Assembly (NCBI RefSeq): GCF_027158205.1
Contig: NZ_JAPVLU010000063.1
Location: 1 to 34,577, forward strand
DNA: 34,577 bases
Direction of reading: 5' to 3'
From: Streptomyces sp. H39-S7
GTDB lineage: Bacteria > Actinomycetota > Actinomycetes > Streptomycetales > Streptomycetaceae
Shown: piece by piece, positions 17,269 through 26,349 of the stretch
Layout of the letters: each line of letters begins with the position of its first letter
Numbering within the stretch: the stretch's first letter is position 1
Notes under the pieces: generated by a model
Database searches by the model: none
Told to the model about the DNA's origin: nothing
What the model saw: the letters and a program-made list of their open reading frames with translations, nothing else
Translations under genes and position numbers: made by a program

Positions 17269-17793
17269 CTAAAGCGCAGCACTATCCACATTCCATTCGC
17301 GCGGCAGTTCCTCGTCACAGAAGACGCACACGAAGTCCTCTTCCCGAACGACGTTCAGCTGGCTGCAGGACCGGCAGCGCCGGAACACCACCTCGTGGGT
17401 GAAGCCGGACGGATGATCGATCCCGGCCACATCCAGAGCCTTTGCGACGGCCGGCCACGAGCGGATGTCCGGGCAGTATCCGGTCGACTGATTACTCACA
17501 TCACCGACCACCCACTGCCCGGACTCCTCGCGAAAGCTCATCTCCCCGGCACTCAGAACGGGGCCACCACCAGCGCACACCACGTGCTCGCTCCGGCGCG
17601 GCGCCAGCCGCAGCACCCCCGCCGCGTCGATGACGAACGTGAAAGGCTCGTCGAACTCCACCGCTGCCGGTCCCGAGGCCCAGTCGGCGAAGTCCGCCGC
17701 CGAGTGGATGCTTCGGCCCTCAGCTTCCGGTCGGACAAGGGCCCGCAGATCAGGTGGCCCCACATACCGATAGCTCCATCCCGGCAAGTTCAC
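17269..17793 (-). CDS. Hypothetical protein with C-terminal CxxC zinc ribbon
   Basis: About 174 residues from a GTG at 17793 (NLPGWSYRYVGPPDLRALV); the frame stays open upstream to an ATG at 17856 and beyond, but neither has a good ribosome site. The body is alpha/beta (FTFVIDAAGVLRLAPRRSEH, SGQWVVGDVSNQSTGYCPDI, SWPAVAKALDVAGI). The C-terminus has two CxxC pairs (RRCRSC and CVFC) 16 residues apart, a zinc ribbon. Similar proteins occur widely in Streptomyces without assigned function, as far as I recall. It appears intact and isolated. Confidence 0.75.
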   Translation of the reverse strand: MNLPGWSYRYVGPPDLRALVRPEAEGRSIHSAADFADWASGPAAVEFDEPFTFVIDAAGVLRLAPRRSEHVVCAGGGPVLSAGEMSFREESGQWVVGDVSNQSTGYCPDIRSWPAVAKALDVAGIDHPSGFTHEVVFRRCRSCSQLNVVREEDFVCVFCDEELPREWNVDSAAL

Positions 17794-17981
17794 GCCGGCC
17801 AACCTAACGCCCACCCAAGGCCGGAGCCTGGGGAATAACGCGAACTTCACATACATGACGCTCGTGGCGCTGGAGGATCTCGGCTTCCGCGCCAAGGCCG
17901 AGGTGGCGCCTTCATCGAGAAGACAGGCTCACGATCGACGGCGATCTGCCCAGCAACACCGCCCAAGTGGCAGGGTTTACG

Positions 17982-18509
17982 TCACTTCCAGATCTGATTC
18001 GCGCCGCCGTTGTACGGCCATGCGTCCAGTTGGGTACCCCAGACATTGGTCCACTGCGGTACATCGACGGCGAAGTTGGTCGTCGGGTTCACAAACGCGC
18101 CGTTGGTGTACTGCCACTCCTGGTTCCAGCCGTTGTTCCACGGCCACAGAATCAAGCGCGATCCCGCGTTCGTGTTGGCCCCGGAGATGTCCAGGCACAG
18201 GCCGCTGTAGGAGTTGACGAGGGTTTGCCGGCCAAAGGCGTCGTGGCTCTCGCTCCAGAGCTGATTGAGGTGGGCGTTGCAGCCCCACTGGTCGACCGCG
18301 GTGCCGGGAGAGGTGCCTTCACCGTACGCCTCCAGGCACAGTCCGTTGGAACCGTTCCTGAGATTGAACCCCGGGATCCTGTCCTCCGCCGAAGCGCTCC
18401 CGGCGGAGGCAAGCCCCGTGCAGGCCAGGGCCAGCGCGGCAGCGCCGACACCGAGGGCCCGACCGAGCCTGGTGGACGGCGCACGTCGACTTGTCAGTTT
18501 CTTCAGCAT
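17982..18509 (-). CDS. Secreted ricin-B-type beta-trefoil lectin
   Basis: A 175-residue protein. The N-terminus has a signal peptide (basic MLKKLTSRRAPSTRLGRALG, then a hydrophobic core, likely cut after ASA at residue 41). The mature part is one beta-trefoil with three QxW repeats: NQLW (82-85), NQEW (129-132) and NQIW (171-174). Each closes a subdomain with a CLD- or CLE-type sugar-site element (GLCLEAYG, GLCLDISG) in the first two; the third has FAVDVPQ and lacks the cysteine. There is no catalytic domain, so it should act as a stand-alone carbohydrate-binding protein outside the cell. A GAGGA lies about ten bases upstream of the ATG. It lies 115 bp downstream of the AraC-type regulator on the same strand. 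Confidence 0.88.
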   Translation of the reverse strand: MLKKLTSRRAPSTRLGRALGVGAAALALACTGLASAGSASAEDRIPGFNLRNGSNGLCLEAYGEGTSPGTAVDQWGCNAHLNQLWSESHDAFGRQTLVNSYSGLCLDISGANTNAGSRLILWPWNNGWNQEWQYTNGAFVNPTTNFAVDVPQWTNVWGTQLDAWPYNGGANQIWK

Positions 18510-18624
18510 TCGGTGTTCATCCTCGATCTCTGAGCTGTGGACTGCGAAGCGAGCAGACGCCATGGTCGCGCGTCGCACCATGTGGCTGACGCCCCCTGCG
18601 CGGGTCATCAAGAAAGGGTGCGCG

Positions 18625-19605
18625 CTAGGCAAACTGTCGCGACCGCAGGGCCTGCTGACGGAAGACCCGGGGACTTTCGCCGTAGGCGGCGCGGAAGGCT
18701 CGGCTGAAGACAGCGGCACTGCCGAATCCCCAGTGAGCGGCGACGGACTGGATAGGCCGGGAGGCCAGTTCGGGACGCATGAGATCGGCGTGGCAGCGTT
18801 CGAGACGCCGTCGGCGGATGGAGGCCGCGACACTCTCGTCCTGTCCTTCGAACAGCAGGTGAAGCTGGCGGACGGAGATGTGGTGACGTGCTGCGACGGA
18901 CTCCGGCGTCAGTTCGGTATCACTGAGGTTGTGGCCGATGAACGTGTTGATCTGTTCCAGCAGCGCCTGCGTACGGGCCCTCGCGGGGAGGTCGCCATAG
19001 GCGTCCGCGTGACGAGCTATACCGGCGGCGGCCAGGTCGAGGGCGGTGTTCCCCAAACGACTCAGTTCCGAGGGTTCGCATTCGGGGCCGTAAGACCCCA
19101 GCGTGCCGATGAACTGACCGAGGATCGCTCCGAAACCGCTCTCGCTGCTCAGGCGTTGTGCGAGCACGCGGTCAACCTTGTCGGAGGGGAGGGGCAGCGC
19201 GCGTCTCGGCAAGTGCATGATGACCACCCGAACCAAATCGGTGCCACGGCCGACTGCGGCCTCGTACGGGTGGGTCGAGTCCCAGAGGACCATGTCACCA
19301 GTTGCCAGCCGGGCGTGGTTGCGGCGTTGGGCTATCGACATGGAACCTTCGGTCATGAGCGCCAGCATGTACTGCTCCGGATCGCTCCTCTTGATCAGCG
19401 CGGGTGTGCGGCGCGACCGCAGGGGTGGGTACGAGAAGGTCGAGACCTGGACCGCGCTCAAATCCAGTGTGGCGGCTTCTGCCTGGAAATCGGCGGCGTG
19501 TGCGCTGCTGATTGATATGGGGGCCAACGCGCGCGAGACAGTACTGGCGAACCATTCGAACCTGTCGTTCGCCGGTACTGCGGCGGCATCCAGCGTCGAC
19601 CACAT
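18625..19605 (-). CDS. AraC-family transcriptional regulator
   Basis: A 326-residue protein; ATG with AGGAGG eight bases upstream. The N-terminal part (about 1-190) is the AraC-binding-like beta-barrel used for ligand or partner sensing in this group (TEGSMSIAQRRNHARLATGD, DMVLWDSTHPYE). The C-terminal part (about 220-320) has the two helix-turn-helix units: LTPESVAARHHISVRQLHLL, then SRPIQSVAAHWGFGSAAVFS ending in FRAAYGESPRVFRQ, the conserved AraC tail. It may control the lectin gene just downstream, but nothing in the sequence proves it. Confidence 0.92.
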   Translation of the reverse strand: MWSTLDAAAVPANDRFEWFASTVSRALAPISISSAHAADFQAEAATLDLSAVQVSTFSYPPLRSRRTPALIKRSDPEQYMLALMTEGSMSIAQRRNHARLATGDMVLWDSTHPYEAAVGRGTDLVRVVIMHLPRRALPLPSDKVDRVLAQRLSSESGFGAILGQFIGTLGSYGPECEPSELSRLGNTALDLAAAGIARHADAYGDLPARARTQALLEQINTFIGHNLSDTELTPESVAARHHISVRQLHLLFEGQDESVAASIRRRRLERCHADLMRPELASRPIQSVAAHWGFGSAAVFSRAFRAAYGESPRVFRQQALRSRQFA

Positions 19606-19751
19606 ATCGGAAGACCTCCTGCGCGAAATCGCCCTCCTTGGCCGGAAGACGTCTCAGCGGACGTTCTGCGAGCACTTTGGTGCTTGCTCGAAGTGCGTCA
19701 GGAGGAGGTCCAGCGTGGGGGCTTCACCGTCAACGGGGCCGCGCCGTACAG

Positions 19752-20005
19752 ATGAGCGCGGTTGAGCGTCCAGAGTACCGGAGCGAGATGCGAGCCGATC
19801 TTGACCCAGGAAGGGTCCACGACCTGCTCGACCAGGGCGTGGGCCTCCTCGAGTGCGCCCGCCGGCTGCAACTGGGTCTGACATCGTCAAACGCTATGCC
19901 CGAGCCGGTCAGTCCGAGCGCATGCTCCGCGTCCCCAATACGGTGCGAGCCTCGTCGACCCCTGCCGCAACTACCTACGCGAACGCCGGCAACCACGCTG
20001 CGGCC
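19752..20005 (+). mobile_element. Decayed ISL3-type transposase fragment
   Basis: Three plus-strand frames in succession give a recognisable transposase segment: RVHDLLDQGVGLLECARRLQ; then IVKRYARAGQSERMLRVPN; then GASLVDPCRNYLRERRQ. This matches the order in ISL3-family transposases of Streptomyces (GVGLLECARRL, TVKRYARA, LVDPYR.HLR.RR). At least two frameshifts separate the pieces and both ends of the element are missing; no terminal inverted repeats were found. Non-functional. Confidence 0.65.
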
Positions 20006-20237
20006 TCGGTGTCGCTGATCGGGAAAGACCAGGTCAGCGGGTTCAGAGCGCACTGATGACCGACCCACGTATTCAAGAGATCCGGAGTGCTGGGAGGTTG
20101 ACGCCAGGCGTCTGCCGCTCCGTCGGCTCACTGCGGTCGGCTGGGAGTGCGGTTCACCGCGGTGGGGCGGAGTATGGAGACCAGAGCGGGTCCGCTCCTG
20201 GGTTTCGTGCGCCTGGCGGTATCGAACGGGAGGCTGT

Positions 20238-20581
20238 CATGAGGCACAAACCAACGACAGCCCTCTATGGACGGATGGTCGAATCACCGTTCCGTTTCTA
20301 CCGGGGTGCCGCCGCCATCATGGCCGGCGATCTGGCCGGAACGCCCAGTACCGGTCTGCGGGTCCAACTCTGCGGTGACGCGCACCTGATGAACTTCCGC
20401 CTGTTGGCGTCCCTGGAACGCGGGCGACCGGATCGCCATCGCCGCCTACCTGGGCCGCGGCGACGCGTTCGACCGGGCCTTGGTGCGGTTCGCCGGGTGC
20501 TACGCCGATCAGAACGAGCGGGACCATCAGGCACTGGTCGATGCGGTCAGGAGCGGACGGGTCAGCGCACAGGAGGCGTGA
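20238..20581 (+). pseudogene. DUF2252 protein with the middle deleted
   Basis: GGGAGG precedes an ATG, and the first frame reads YGRMVESPFRFYRGAAAIMA, then GLRVQLCGDAHLMNFRLLAS, the N-terminal signature of DUF2252 (kinase-like fold; GDAHL.NF is a conserved motif). At about 20422 the sequence switches frame directly to GDRIAIAAYLGRGDAFDRAL, then VRFAGCYADQNERDHQALVD, the extreme C-terminus of the same family, ending in TGA. The central two to three hundred residues are therefore lost in one deletion that also changes frame. Confidence 0.8.
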
Positions 20582-20686
20582 GCCGGTTCGCCGGGCGGCG
20601 CCATTGAAGTGCCCTCGACGCGCGGTGCCGGCGCTTGCGGAGGTGAGCACGGGACGTTCTCTGTGGAGCGAAAGGTGTGTGGGCCG

Positions 20687-20980
20687 GTGACGGTGGAGCG
20701 GGAAAGCTGGGTGGTGAAGTGGGCCCGGCTGGCGCGCGCGGTTCCGCGCGGAGGAGTTGCGGCGGGGCTGCTCGTCGACATCGTGGAGGATCCTCGCCAG
20801 GACTCCGCCCGCATAGCCGTGTTCCCGGTCAGGGCGGCGGCCGCCGCCCTGCGCGTCTCACCCGTGCTTCTGCTCGATGCCCTGGAGTGTCTGTCCGACG
20901 CGGGCCTGCTTCGCTGGAGCTGGGGTGAGGCGGCAGCTCCCTCGGACCCATGGGCTGTGGTGACCTTGACCGGGGCGTAA
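20687..20980 (+). CDS. Small helix-turn-helix-like hypothetical protein
   Basis: About 97 residues from GTG 20687 (earlier in-frame GTGs at 20609 and 20663 are possible, but third-base GC drops before this point). Sequence: VTVERESWVVKWARLARAVP, GGVAAGLLVDIVED, then FPVRAAAAALRVSPVLLLDA and LECLSDAGLLRWSW. The last part resembles a winged-helix unit in which an N-terminal helix and a recognition helix precede a Trp-rich wing. There are no cysteines and no membrane segment. Family unknown; a small regulator is a guess. Confidence 0.55.
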   Translation: MTVERESWVVKWARLARAVPRGGVAAGLLVDIVEDPRQDSARIAVFPVRAAAAALRVSPVLLLDALECLSDAGLLRWSWGEAAAPSDPWAVVTLTGA

Positions 20981-21131
20981 CGCCGTAACCCTTCGACCGG
21001 CGACTGGCGTTCGCTGGGATCGCCCCACTCGAATCCGGGCTCACCACCCGCCGGGGAGCGGTTCGCCTCTCACAACGGCAGGTCGACGGGCTCCTCAGGC
21101 GGTGGTGTCGTTCGTCGGATGCCGGGAGGGC

Positions 21132-21281
21132 CTGGTTGCCGGAGTCGGCGACGGAGTGGACGCCTTCGGCGAGCATCGAGGAGGAACCGCTGAACGCGAA
21201 CGCCACGAACTTCGCCACGGCGATGGTCAGGTTCGCTGCCAGTGCAGCCACAATCGCTTTGGTACCGCCGTGTGCGCTCAT
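21132..21281 (-). pseudogene. Cation diffusion facilitator, N-terminal fragment
   Basis: From an ATG with GAAGG upstream, the minus strand reads GGTKAIVAALAANLTIAVAK, FVAFAFSGSSSMLAEGVHSV and ADSGNQAL: the first membrane helix and the metal-binding helix 2 (HS.AD) of CDF-family zinc/cation exporters. After about 50 codons the homology stops and the sequence runs into unrelated DNA, so roughly 80% of the protein is missing. Confidence 0.75.
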
Positions 21282-21610
21282 GCCCGGCCTTCAATCCGTC
21301 GAGGAGCATGCGAACCGAGTTCGCAGGACATCGCGTGAAGAATCGGGCCGATTTGCCCGAGAAGCACGGCGGGCCCGGGTCTTCGGGTGGCGGGCCCGGC
21401 TCGAGCGAGGCATTCCCGGCCGAGGGCACCGTGACGCTCGAGTCCACCGTGGTCGAGCGAACCGGACGGACCGAACGTCACTCGCGTCCAGTGGACCTCT
21501 CACGGACTGGATCCCGAATTTACCCCTATGGCCGTATTCACGCCTCGGCTGCCCGCCCGCACCACCCCTACGGCCGCCTCGCCTGTCGCGGGCACCGGCG
21601 CGGGCTGACA
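21282..21610. other. Intergenic stretch without a recognised gene
   Basis: Between the divergent cation-exporter fragment and the DUF2254 gene. Open frames on both strands are Arg/Gly/Pro-rich and match nothing I know. It should include the promoter of the DUF2254 gene. Confidence 0.4.
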
Positions 21611-22891
21611 ATGCATCCTGTGGCCAACCTCAGCGCAGCCGACGGCAGCCGCCGGACCGACCCCACCTGGTCCGTCGACGGGTTCGGACACCGGGCACGG
21701 CGCCGGACCCTGGCACAGGGCCTGTGCGTCACGGTCGGCCTGGGCACGGGACTTCTCCTCCCCCACCTCACGGTCCATCCGATGATCGGTGCCGATCGCG
21801 GGGCAGATCTGCTGCCCTCCCTGGGCTTCGGGGTGATCGGCCTGGTCAGCATCATCTTCTCGCTGCTGTTCCTGGTCGTGCAGTGGGCTGCGACGACCTT
21901 CTCCCCGCGTCTGGGCCTGTTCCGCGACGACCCGCTCGTATGGCGGTCCTTCGCCTTCGCCCTCGGTGTCTTCGTCTTCTGCGTCACCTCGGCGTTGTCC
22001 CTCGGCACGCGCACGGAGGTGTCCATCGTGGTGCCCTCGATCGCGATGGTCCTGGTACTGGTCGCGCTGGTGTTCCTGTACACCCTGCAGAGCCGTGCCT
22101 TCGCCTCGATCCAACTCGGCCCCTGCCTGCACGCGATCACCGGCCGGTCCCACCGCGTCATCGCCACTGTCTACGACCGGCCCCCGGGTGACGAGAAGGC
22201 CGCCGGGCCCACCCTGCCGCCCGCGACCGGGGGGACGCCCGTCACCTGGCCCGGACCCGGGGCCGTTCTGCGCGGGATCGACATGCCCGCACTGGTCGAG
22301 GCGGCCCGCGCCCACGACTGCCTGATCGTGCTCTGCCAGGCCACCGGCCAGCTCCTGATCAGGGGCCGGCCCGTGGCGCACATCCACGGGGGCAGGCTTC
22401 CGGAGGACGTCATCCTGGCGGCCCTGACGCCAGGGGTGGAACGCGGATTCGACCGCAATCCCGAGTTCGGGCTACGGCTCCTGGCGGACATCGCCCTGCG
22501 CGGGCTGTCCCCCGCCATCAACGACCCGGCCACGTCCGTGCAGGCCCTGGACCACATCGAGGACTTGCTGCTCCTCCTGGCCGCCCAGGACCTCGATGTC
22601 GGCGAGACCCGTGACTCCGAGGGCACGTCACGGGTCTGGGTACCGCTGCCGGACTGGGGCCGGTATGTCCGCACCGCGCTCGTCGACGTGATCAACTGTG
22701 CGCAGACCGCCCCCTTGGTCCTCCAGCGGATCCGGCTGCTGCTGCGGCACGTCCTGGACGCGGGCCCCGAAACACGCCGCCCACTGCTCCGGGAACGGCT
22801 GGCCTGGGTGGAGCGGCTGGTTGAGCGCGGCTTCCCCGTCGCCCCGGCGTCCACCCTGGCCGCGGGCACCGACGGCCGGCGACCGAGCTGA
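21611..22891 (+). CDS. DUF2254 membrane protein
   Basis: About 426 residues from the ATG at 21611. The frame is open further upstream, but that part has no membrane-protein character. Four membrane segments lie in the N-terminal half: LCVTVGLGTGLLLPHL; a long one through GFGVIGLVSIIFSLLFLVVQ; SFAFALGVFVFCVTSALSLG; and VVPSIAMVLVLVALVFLYTL. The soluble C-terminal half has the conserved DUF2254 signature FGLRLLADIALRGLSPAIND followed by PATSVQALDHIEDLL. Function is unknown for the family. It stands upstream of the LuxR-type regulator in the same direction but 547 bp away, so probably not in the same transcript. The ribosome site is weak. Confidence 0.88.
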   Translation: MHPVANLSAADGSRRTDPTWSVDGFGHRARRRTLAQGLCVTVGLGTGLLLPHLTVHPMIGADRGADLLPSLGFGVIGLVSIIFSLLFLVVQWAATTFSPRLGLFRDDPLVWRSFAFALGVFVFCVTSALSLGTRTEVSIVVPSIAMVLVLVALVFLYTLQSRAFASIQLGPCLHAITGRSHRVIATVYDRPPGDEKAAGPTLPPATGGTPVTWPGPGAVLRGIDMPALVEAARAHDCLIVLCQATGQLLIRGRPVAHIHGGRLPEDVILAALTPGVERGFDRNPEFGLRLLADIALRGLSPAINDPATSVQALDHIEDLLLLLAAQDLDVGETRDSEGTSRVWVPLPDWGRYVRTALVDVINCAQTAPLVLQRIRLLLRHVLDAGPETRRPLLRERLAWVERLVERGFPVAPASTLAAGTDGRRPS

Positions 22892-23438
22892 GGGGCGGCC
22901 GAGTCACCCGTTCGGCTTCCCCCGGCCGGACTTCTCGCGCGTCCGCCCGACGGCCGGCGCGCGACGGCGTGGCGCCAGTGAGGTGCTCGCTGGTCGTGGC
23001 GGCGCCGGTTCGGCTCGCGGTGTCGAGCTCGTCGAGATCCGCGTCGCCGTTCAGGTCGACGAGTTCGACGCCCCGAACCGATCCGTCCTCGCCCTTGTCA
23101 GTGCGCGGGACCGGCGCGATAGGGGGACGCCGACCTCGTGATTCCGTGCCGTGGATCACCTGTGGCGGGTGAACCTGCTCGGTCTGCACGGGATCGACGG
23201 CACGTCGTCGCGGCCCGGGATCCTCGGCGGTGCGCATGCTGCCGGACCCCGCACTCACCGGGTCGGTCTGCGTCCATTGGCCGGCGCCGCGCGTTCGGTC
23301 GCCCCGGCGGCTCCCGCGCGGCGGACCTCCCAAGGCTCTCGGGGCGCCCGATCGCGCGCAGTGCCGACAACGGTGGAATGCTGGGCTGTGGAGCGCGCTG
23401 CTTCGACCTGATCCGATGGATAGCGGTGGTGAAGGGCC
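22892..23438. other. Long intergenic stretch with a possible coding remnant
   Basis: No intact gene. On the minus strand between about 22965 and 23115 one frame has strong third-base GC and reads DKGEDGSVRGVELVDLNGDA followed by DLDELDTASRTGAATTSEHL. DLNGDADLDELD fits the calcium loop of EF-hand or dockerin-like repeats. There is no start nearby, so this may be the remnant of a secreted protein. The part nearest 23438 should hold the promoter of the LuxR-type gene. Confidence 0.4.
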
Positions 23439-26087
23439 TTGGCGGAGACCGGCGGGAACGCTCCGGAAGCGGCCGATGTCCCGGCCGATCCGCTGGGAGA
23501 CCCCTTTTTGCGCACGCGGATGGCGCTGCCGACGAGACCTGCCCTGTATCTGCGCAGGGAGCGGCTCATCCACCACCTCGATCAAGCCCTCGACACGCCG
23601 CTGACCTTGATCAACGGACCCGCCGGCGCAGGCAAGACGTTGCTGGCCGCGGACTGGGCCGCCGGGCTGTCCCGGCCGGTGGCCTGGCTCACGGCCGAGG
23701 CGGGGGACCAGCGACCCGGTGTGTTCTGGGCGTACGTCCTGCGGGCCCTGAGCGCCTGCGGTGCGCTGTCGGAGACGTTCGAGGTCCCGGCGGAGCCGGG
23801 CCAGGTCGGTCACAAGTTGCTGGCGACGCTCGCCGCCGGCCTGGACGAGCGCGACCAGCCGGTGGTCGTGGTGCTGGACGAGTACGAGCGTGTGACCGAT
23901 CCTGAGGTCGCCGAGCAGCTCGAATTCGTCCTGCACCACGCCGGCAGGGGCCTGCGCCTGGTTCTGATCAGCCGCACGGAGCCCTTGCTGCCGCTGCACC
24001 GCTACCGGGCCGCGGGTCAGCTGACGGAGATCCGTGCGGCGGAGCTGGCCTTCACCGCCGATGAGGCTGTCACGCTGCTGGAGCTGCACGGCCTGAGTTT
24101 GCCCGTCGACGCCGGACGCGCCCTGGCGGACCGCACCCGCGGCTGGGCCGCCGGGTTGGCGTTGTGTGCCCTGGCGGCACGGGAGAGTCCCGATCCGGAG
24201 ATCTATTTGAAGGAGTACGAGGCGGATCGCAGCACGGTCGCGGACTTCCTGTTGGCCGAGGTGCTCAAGCGGCAGCCGGAGCGGGCGCAGGACCTTCTGC
24301 TGCGGGTCTGCGTACTGGACCGGTTCAGCCCCGAGCTCGCGGACGCTCTCACGGGCCGGACGGATGCCGAGTCCCTGTTGCGCGGGCTGCACCGGGAGAA
24401 CGCGTTCGTCGAGCACCTCGGGCACGAGTGGTACCGCCTCCACCCGCTGTTCAGGGAGATTCTGCGGGCCCACCTGCGGGTCAGCCGGCCCGGCCTCGAA
24501 CCGGAACTGCACCGACGGGCCGCGCAGTGGCTGCGCCGGTCCGGATCCCTCACCGAAGCTCTCGCACACGGCGCGGCCTGGGGGGACTGGGGTTTCACCG
24601 CCGGCATGTTCGTCGACGACCTCGCGATCGGACAGCTCTTCACCGGCCTGCGTTCAGGCGAGCTCGACCAGGTCTTCTCGGGGATGGGCCCGGAGGCGAC
24701 GGGCTCCGCGGCGGACCTCGTCCGGGCGGCGCGTGACCTGGCCCGGTGCAATGTCGAGCGTGGCCTGTCCCATCTGGACCGCGCCCGGGAGCGGCTGGCG
24801 GTCACCGAGCCCAGCGCGGCGGCCCAGCTGAGCTGTGCGCTGCTGGAGGCCTCGGCCGCGCGGCTGACCGGTTCTCCCGAACGGGCCGAGGAGGCCGCAC
24901 TGGCGGCTGCCCGCCTCCAGCGCGAGGTCCCCGAAGCCCTGCTGGAAAGGCATCCCGAGCTCACCGCGCAACTGATGAGCCATGTGGGTGCCACCCGGCT
25001 GTGGGCCGGCCGGTTCGAGGAGGCACGTGCCGCCCTGACCGCCGTGACCGACGCTCCCGGTGGCTCGTCCACCGTGCTGTCACGCCAGGAGTCCATGGGG
25101 TACCTGGCTCTGATCGACTACCTGAACGGCTGGATCGGCAGGGTGGAGCGCAAGGTACACGCGGCGGCCTGTGAGGCGGAGCGGTTCAGCCTGCCCCAGC
25201 CGTGCGGCTCGGGTATCGGGCTGCTGGTGCTGGCTGCCGTGGCCATCGACCGCGACGAACTGGCCGGCGCGCGGGCACTCCTGGACGAGGCGGCGCAGCT
25301 GCCGTACGCCGCCCACGACCCGGTGGCCGCCGCGGTGCGGGCAACCGCCGGACAACGCCTCCTGCTGGTGAGCGGCCGGCCCCGGTCAGCTGCCGAACCC
25401 GTGGAAGCGGCTGTCCCCCCGGCCGCGGCCTCGCCCTGGGCGGCGGGCCATGAGGCGCTCAGCGTCTCCGCCGAACACCTCGCGCAGGGAAGGCCGGACA
25501 GGGCCGCGGAGATCCTCCAAGGGGTATCGGGTGACCAGCCGGCGTGCGCCGTGGAGGCCGCACGGATGCTGTTGACCGCGGGCCGTCCGACAGTGGCACT
25601 CAACCTGCTCGACAGCATCCGTGGCGACTCCCGGACCGGTCCGTCGATCACGGTGCGGGCGACGTTGGCCCGGGCTCAGGCCGCTCAGGGGGCGGGCGAC
25701 GGGGCTACCGCTCACCGGCTCGTCGCGCAGGCCCTCCTCGATGCCCGGCGAGAACGGCTGCGACGGCCCTTCCTCGATGCCAGGTCGTGGATCCGACCGT
25801 TCCTGTCGACCGCCCCGTGCCGTGAACTGGCCGCCGACTGGCTCACACCCGGTCCGTCCCGATCCGACGCCCAGGCGCCGCCCGCGCTGGTCGCGGAAGA
25901 CCTCAGCGGGCGCGAGCGCGACGTTCTGACGCGTCTGGCTCAGATGATGTCGAGCGAGGAGATCGCCGCAGACCTCTACGTGTCCGTGAACACGGTCAAG
26001 ACCCATCTCAAGAGCATCTACCGGAAGCTGGCGGTGAACCGTCGCAACGAAGCGGTGCGCCGCGCACGCGAGCTCGGACTGGTGTGA
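23439..26087 (+). CDS. LuxR-family (MalT-like, large ATP-binding) transcriptional regulator
   Basis: An 882-residue protein of the LAL/MalT type. Walker A GPAGAGKT (60-67) and Walker B PVVVVLDEYE (141-150) lie in the N-terminal NTPase domain, which includes the SRTEPLLPLHRYRAAGQLTE sensor region and HPLFREILRAHL. The middle (about 400-790) is a helical TPR-like repeat region. The C-terminus (about 820-880) is a LuxR helix-turn-helix: LSGRERDVLTRLAQMMSSEE, then NTVKTHLKSIYRKLAVNRRN. Such proteins couple an inducer signal and ATP to promoter activation. The TTG at 23439 is the only in-frame upstream start and has GAAGGG very close; an ATG at 23520 would lose 27 residues. It lies ahead of a block of small stress-type genes that it may control. 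Confidence 0.93.
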   Translation: MAETGGNAPEAADVPADPLGDPFLRTRMALPTRPALYLRRERLIHHLDQALDTPLTLINGPAGAGKTLLAADWAAGLSRPVAWLTAEAGDQRPGVFWAYVLRALSACGALSETFEVPAEPGQVGHKLLATLAAGLDERDQPVVVVLDEYERVTDPEVAEQLEFVLHHAGRGLRLVLISRTEPLLPLHRYRAAGQLTEIRAAELAFTADEAVTLLELHGLSLPVDAGRALADRTRGWAAGLALCALAARESPDPEIYLKEYEADRSTVADFLLAEVLKRQPERAQDLLLRVCVLDRFSPELADALTGRTDAESLLRGLHRENAFVEHLGHEWYRLHPLFREILRAHLRVSRPGLEPELHRRAAQWLRRSGSLTEALAHGAAWGDWGFTAGMFVDDLAIGQLFTGLRSGELDQVFSGMGPEATGSAADLVRAARDLARCNVERGLSHLDRARERLAVTEPSAAAQLSCALLEASAARLTGSPERAEEAALAAARLQREVPEALLERHPELTAQLMSHVGATRLWAGRFEEARAALTAVTDAPGGSSTVLSRQESMGYLALIDYLNGWIGRVERKVHAAACEAERFSLPQPCGSGIGLLVLAAVAIDRDELAGARALLDEAAQLPYAAHDPVAAAVRATAGQRLLLVSGRPRSAAEPVEAAVPPAAASPWAAGHEALSVSAEHLAQGRPDRAAEILQGVSGDQPACAVEAARMLLTAGRPTVALNLLDSIRGDSRTGPSITVRATLARAQAAQGAGDGATAHRLVAQALLDARRERLRRPFLDARSWIRPFLSTAPCRELAADWLTPGPSRSDAQAPPALVAEDLSGRERDVLTRLAQMMSSEEIAADLYVSVNTVKTHLKSIYRKLAVNRRNEAVRRARELGLV

Positions 26088-26349
26088 AACCCGGGGGATG
26101 CGTCCAGGCGTGCGCTCGCCGGCGGAGCCCACTGGCAGGCGCCCGGCAGGCGGGCCCGGCCCGGATGCGGCGGGTGGGGGCCGGGGGAGTCCTCGCAGAC
26201 GTGGGGGCAGGAGCGCCCGCACCGGCTGGTGCGGCTCGTCGAGCAGGACCGGTCACCTGTGCCGGGTGAAGCCCGACCGATCGCCGGGGCGGACGATCGT
26301 AGGGAAGGGACCAGCCGCCTTCCCCACGCAGCCCCGCGGGAGAACGCCT

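Noticed and set aside
22692..24569. Minus-strand open frame of about 620 codons opposite the LuxR-type gene
   Set aside because: Shadow composition; the plus strand has clear Walker and helix-turn-helix motifs. Only the part near 22965-23115 looks coding and is reported separately.
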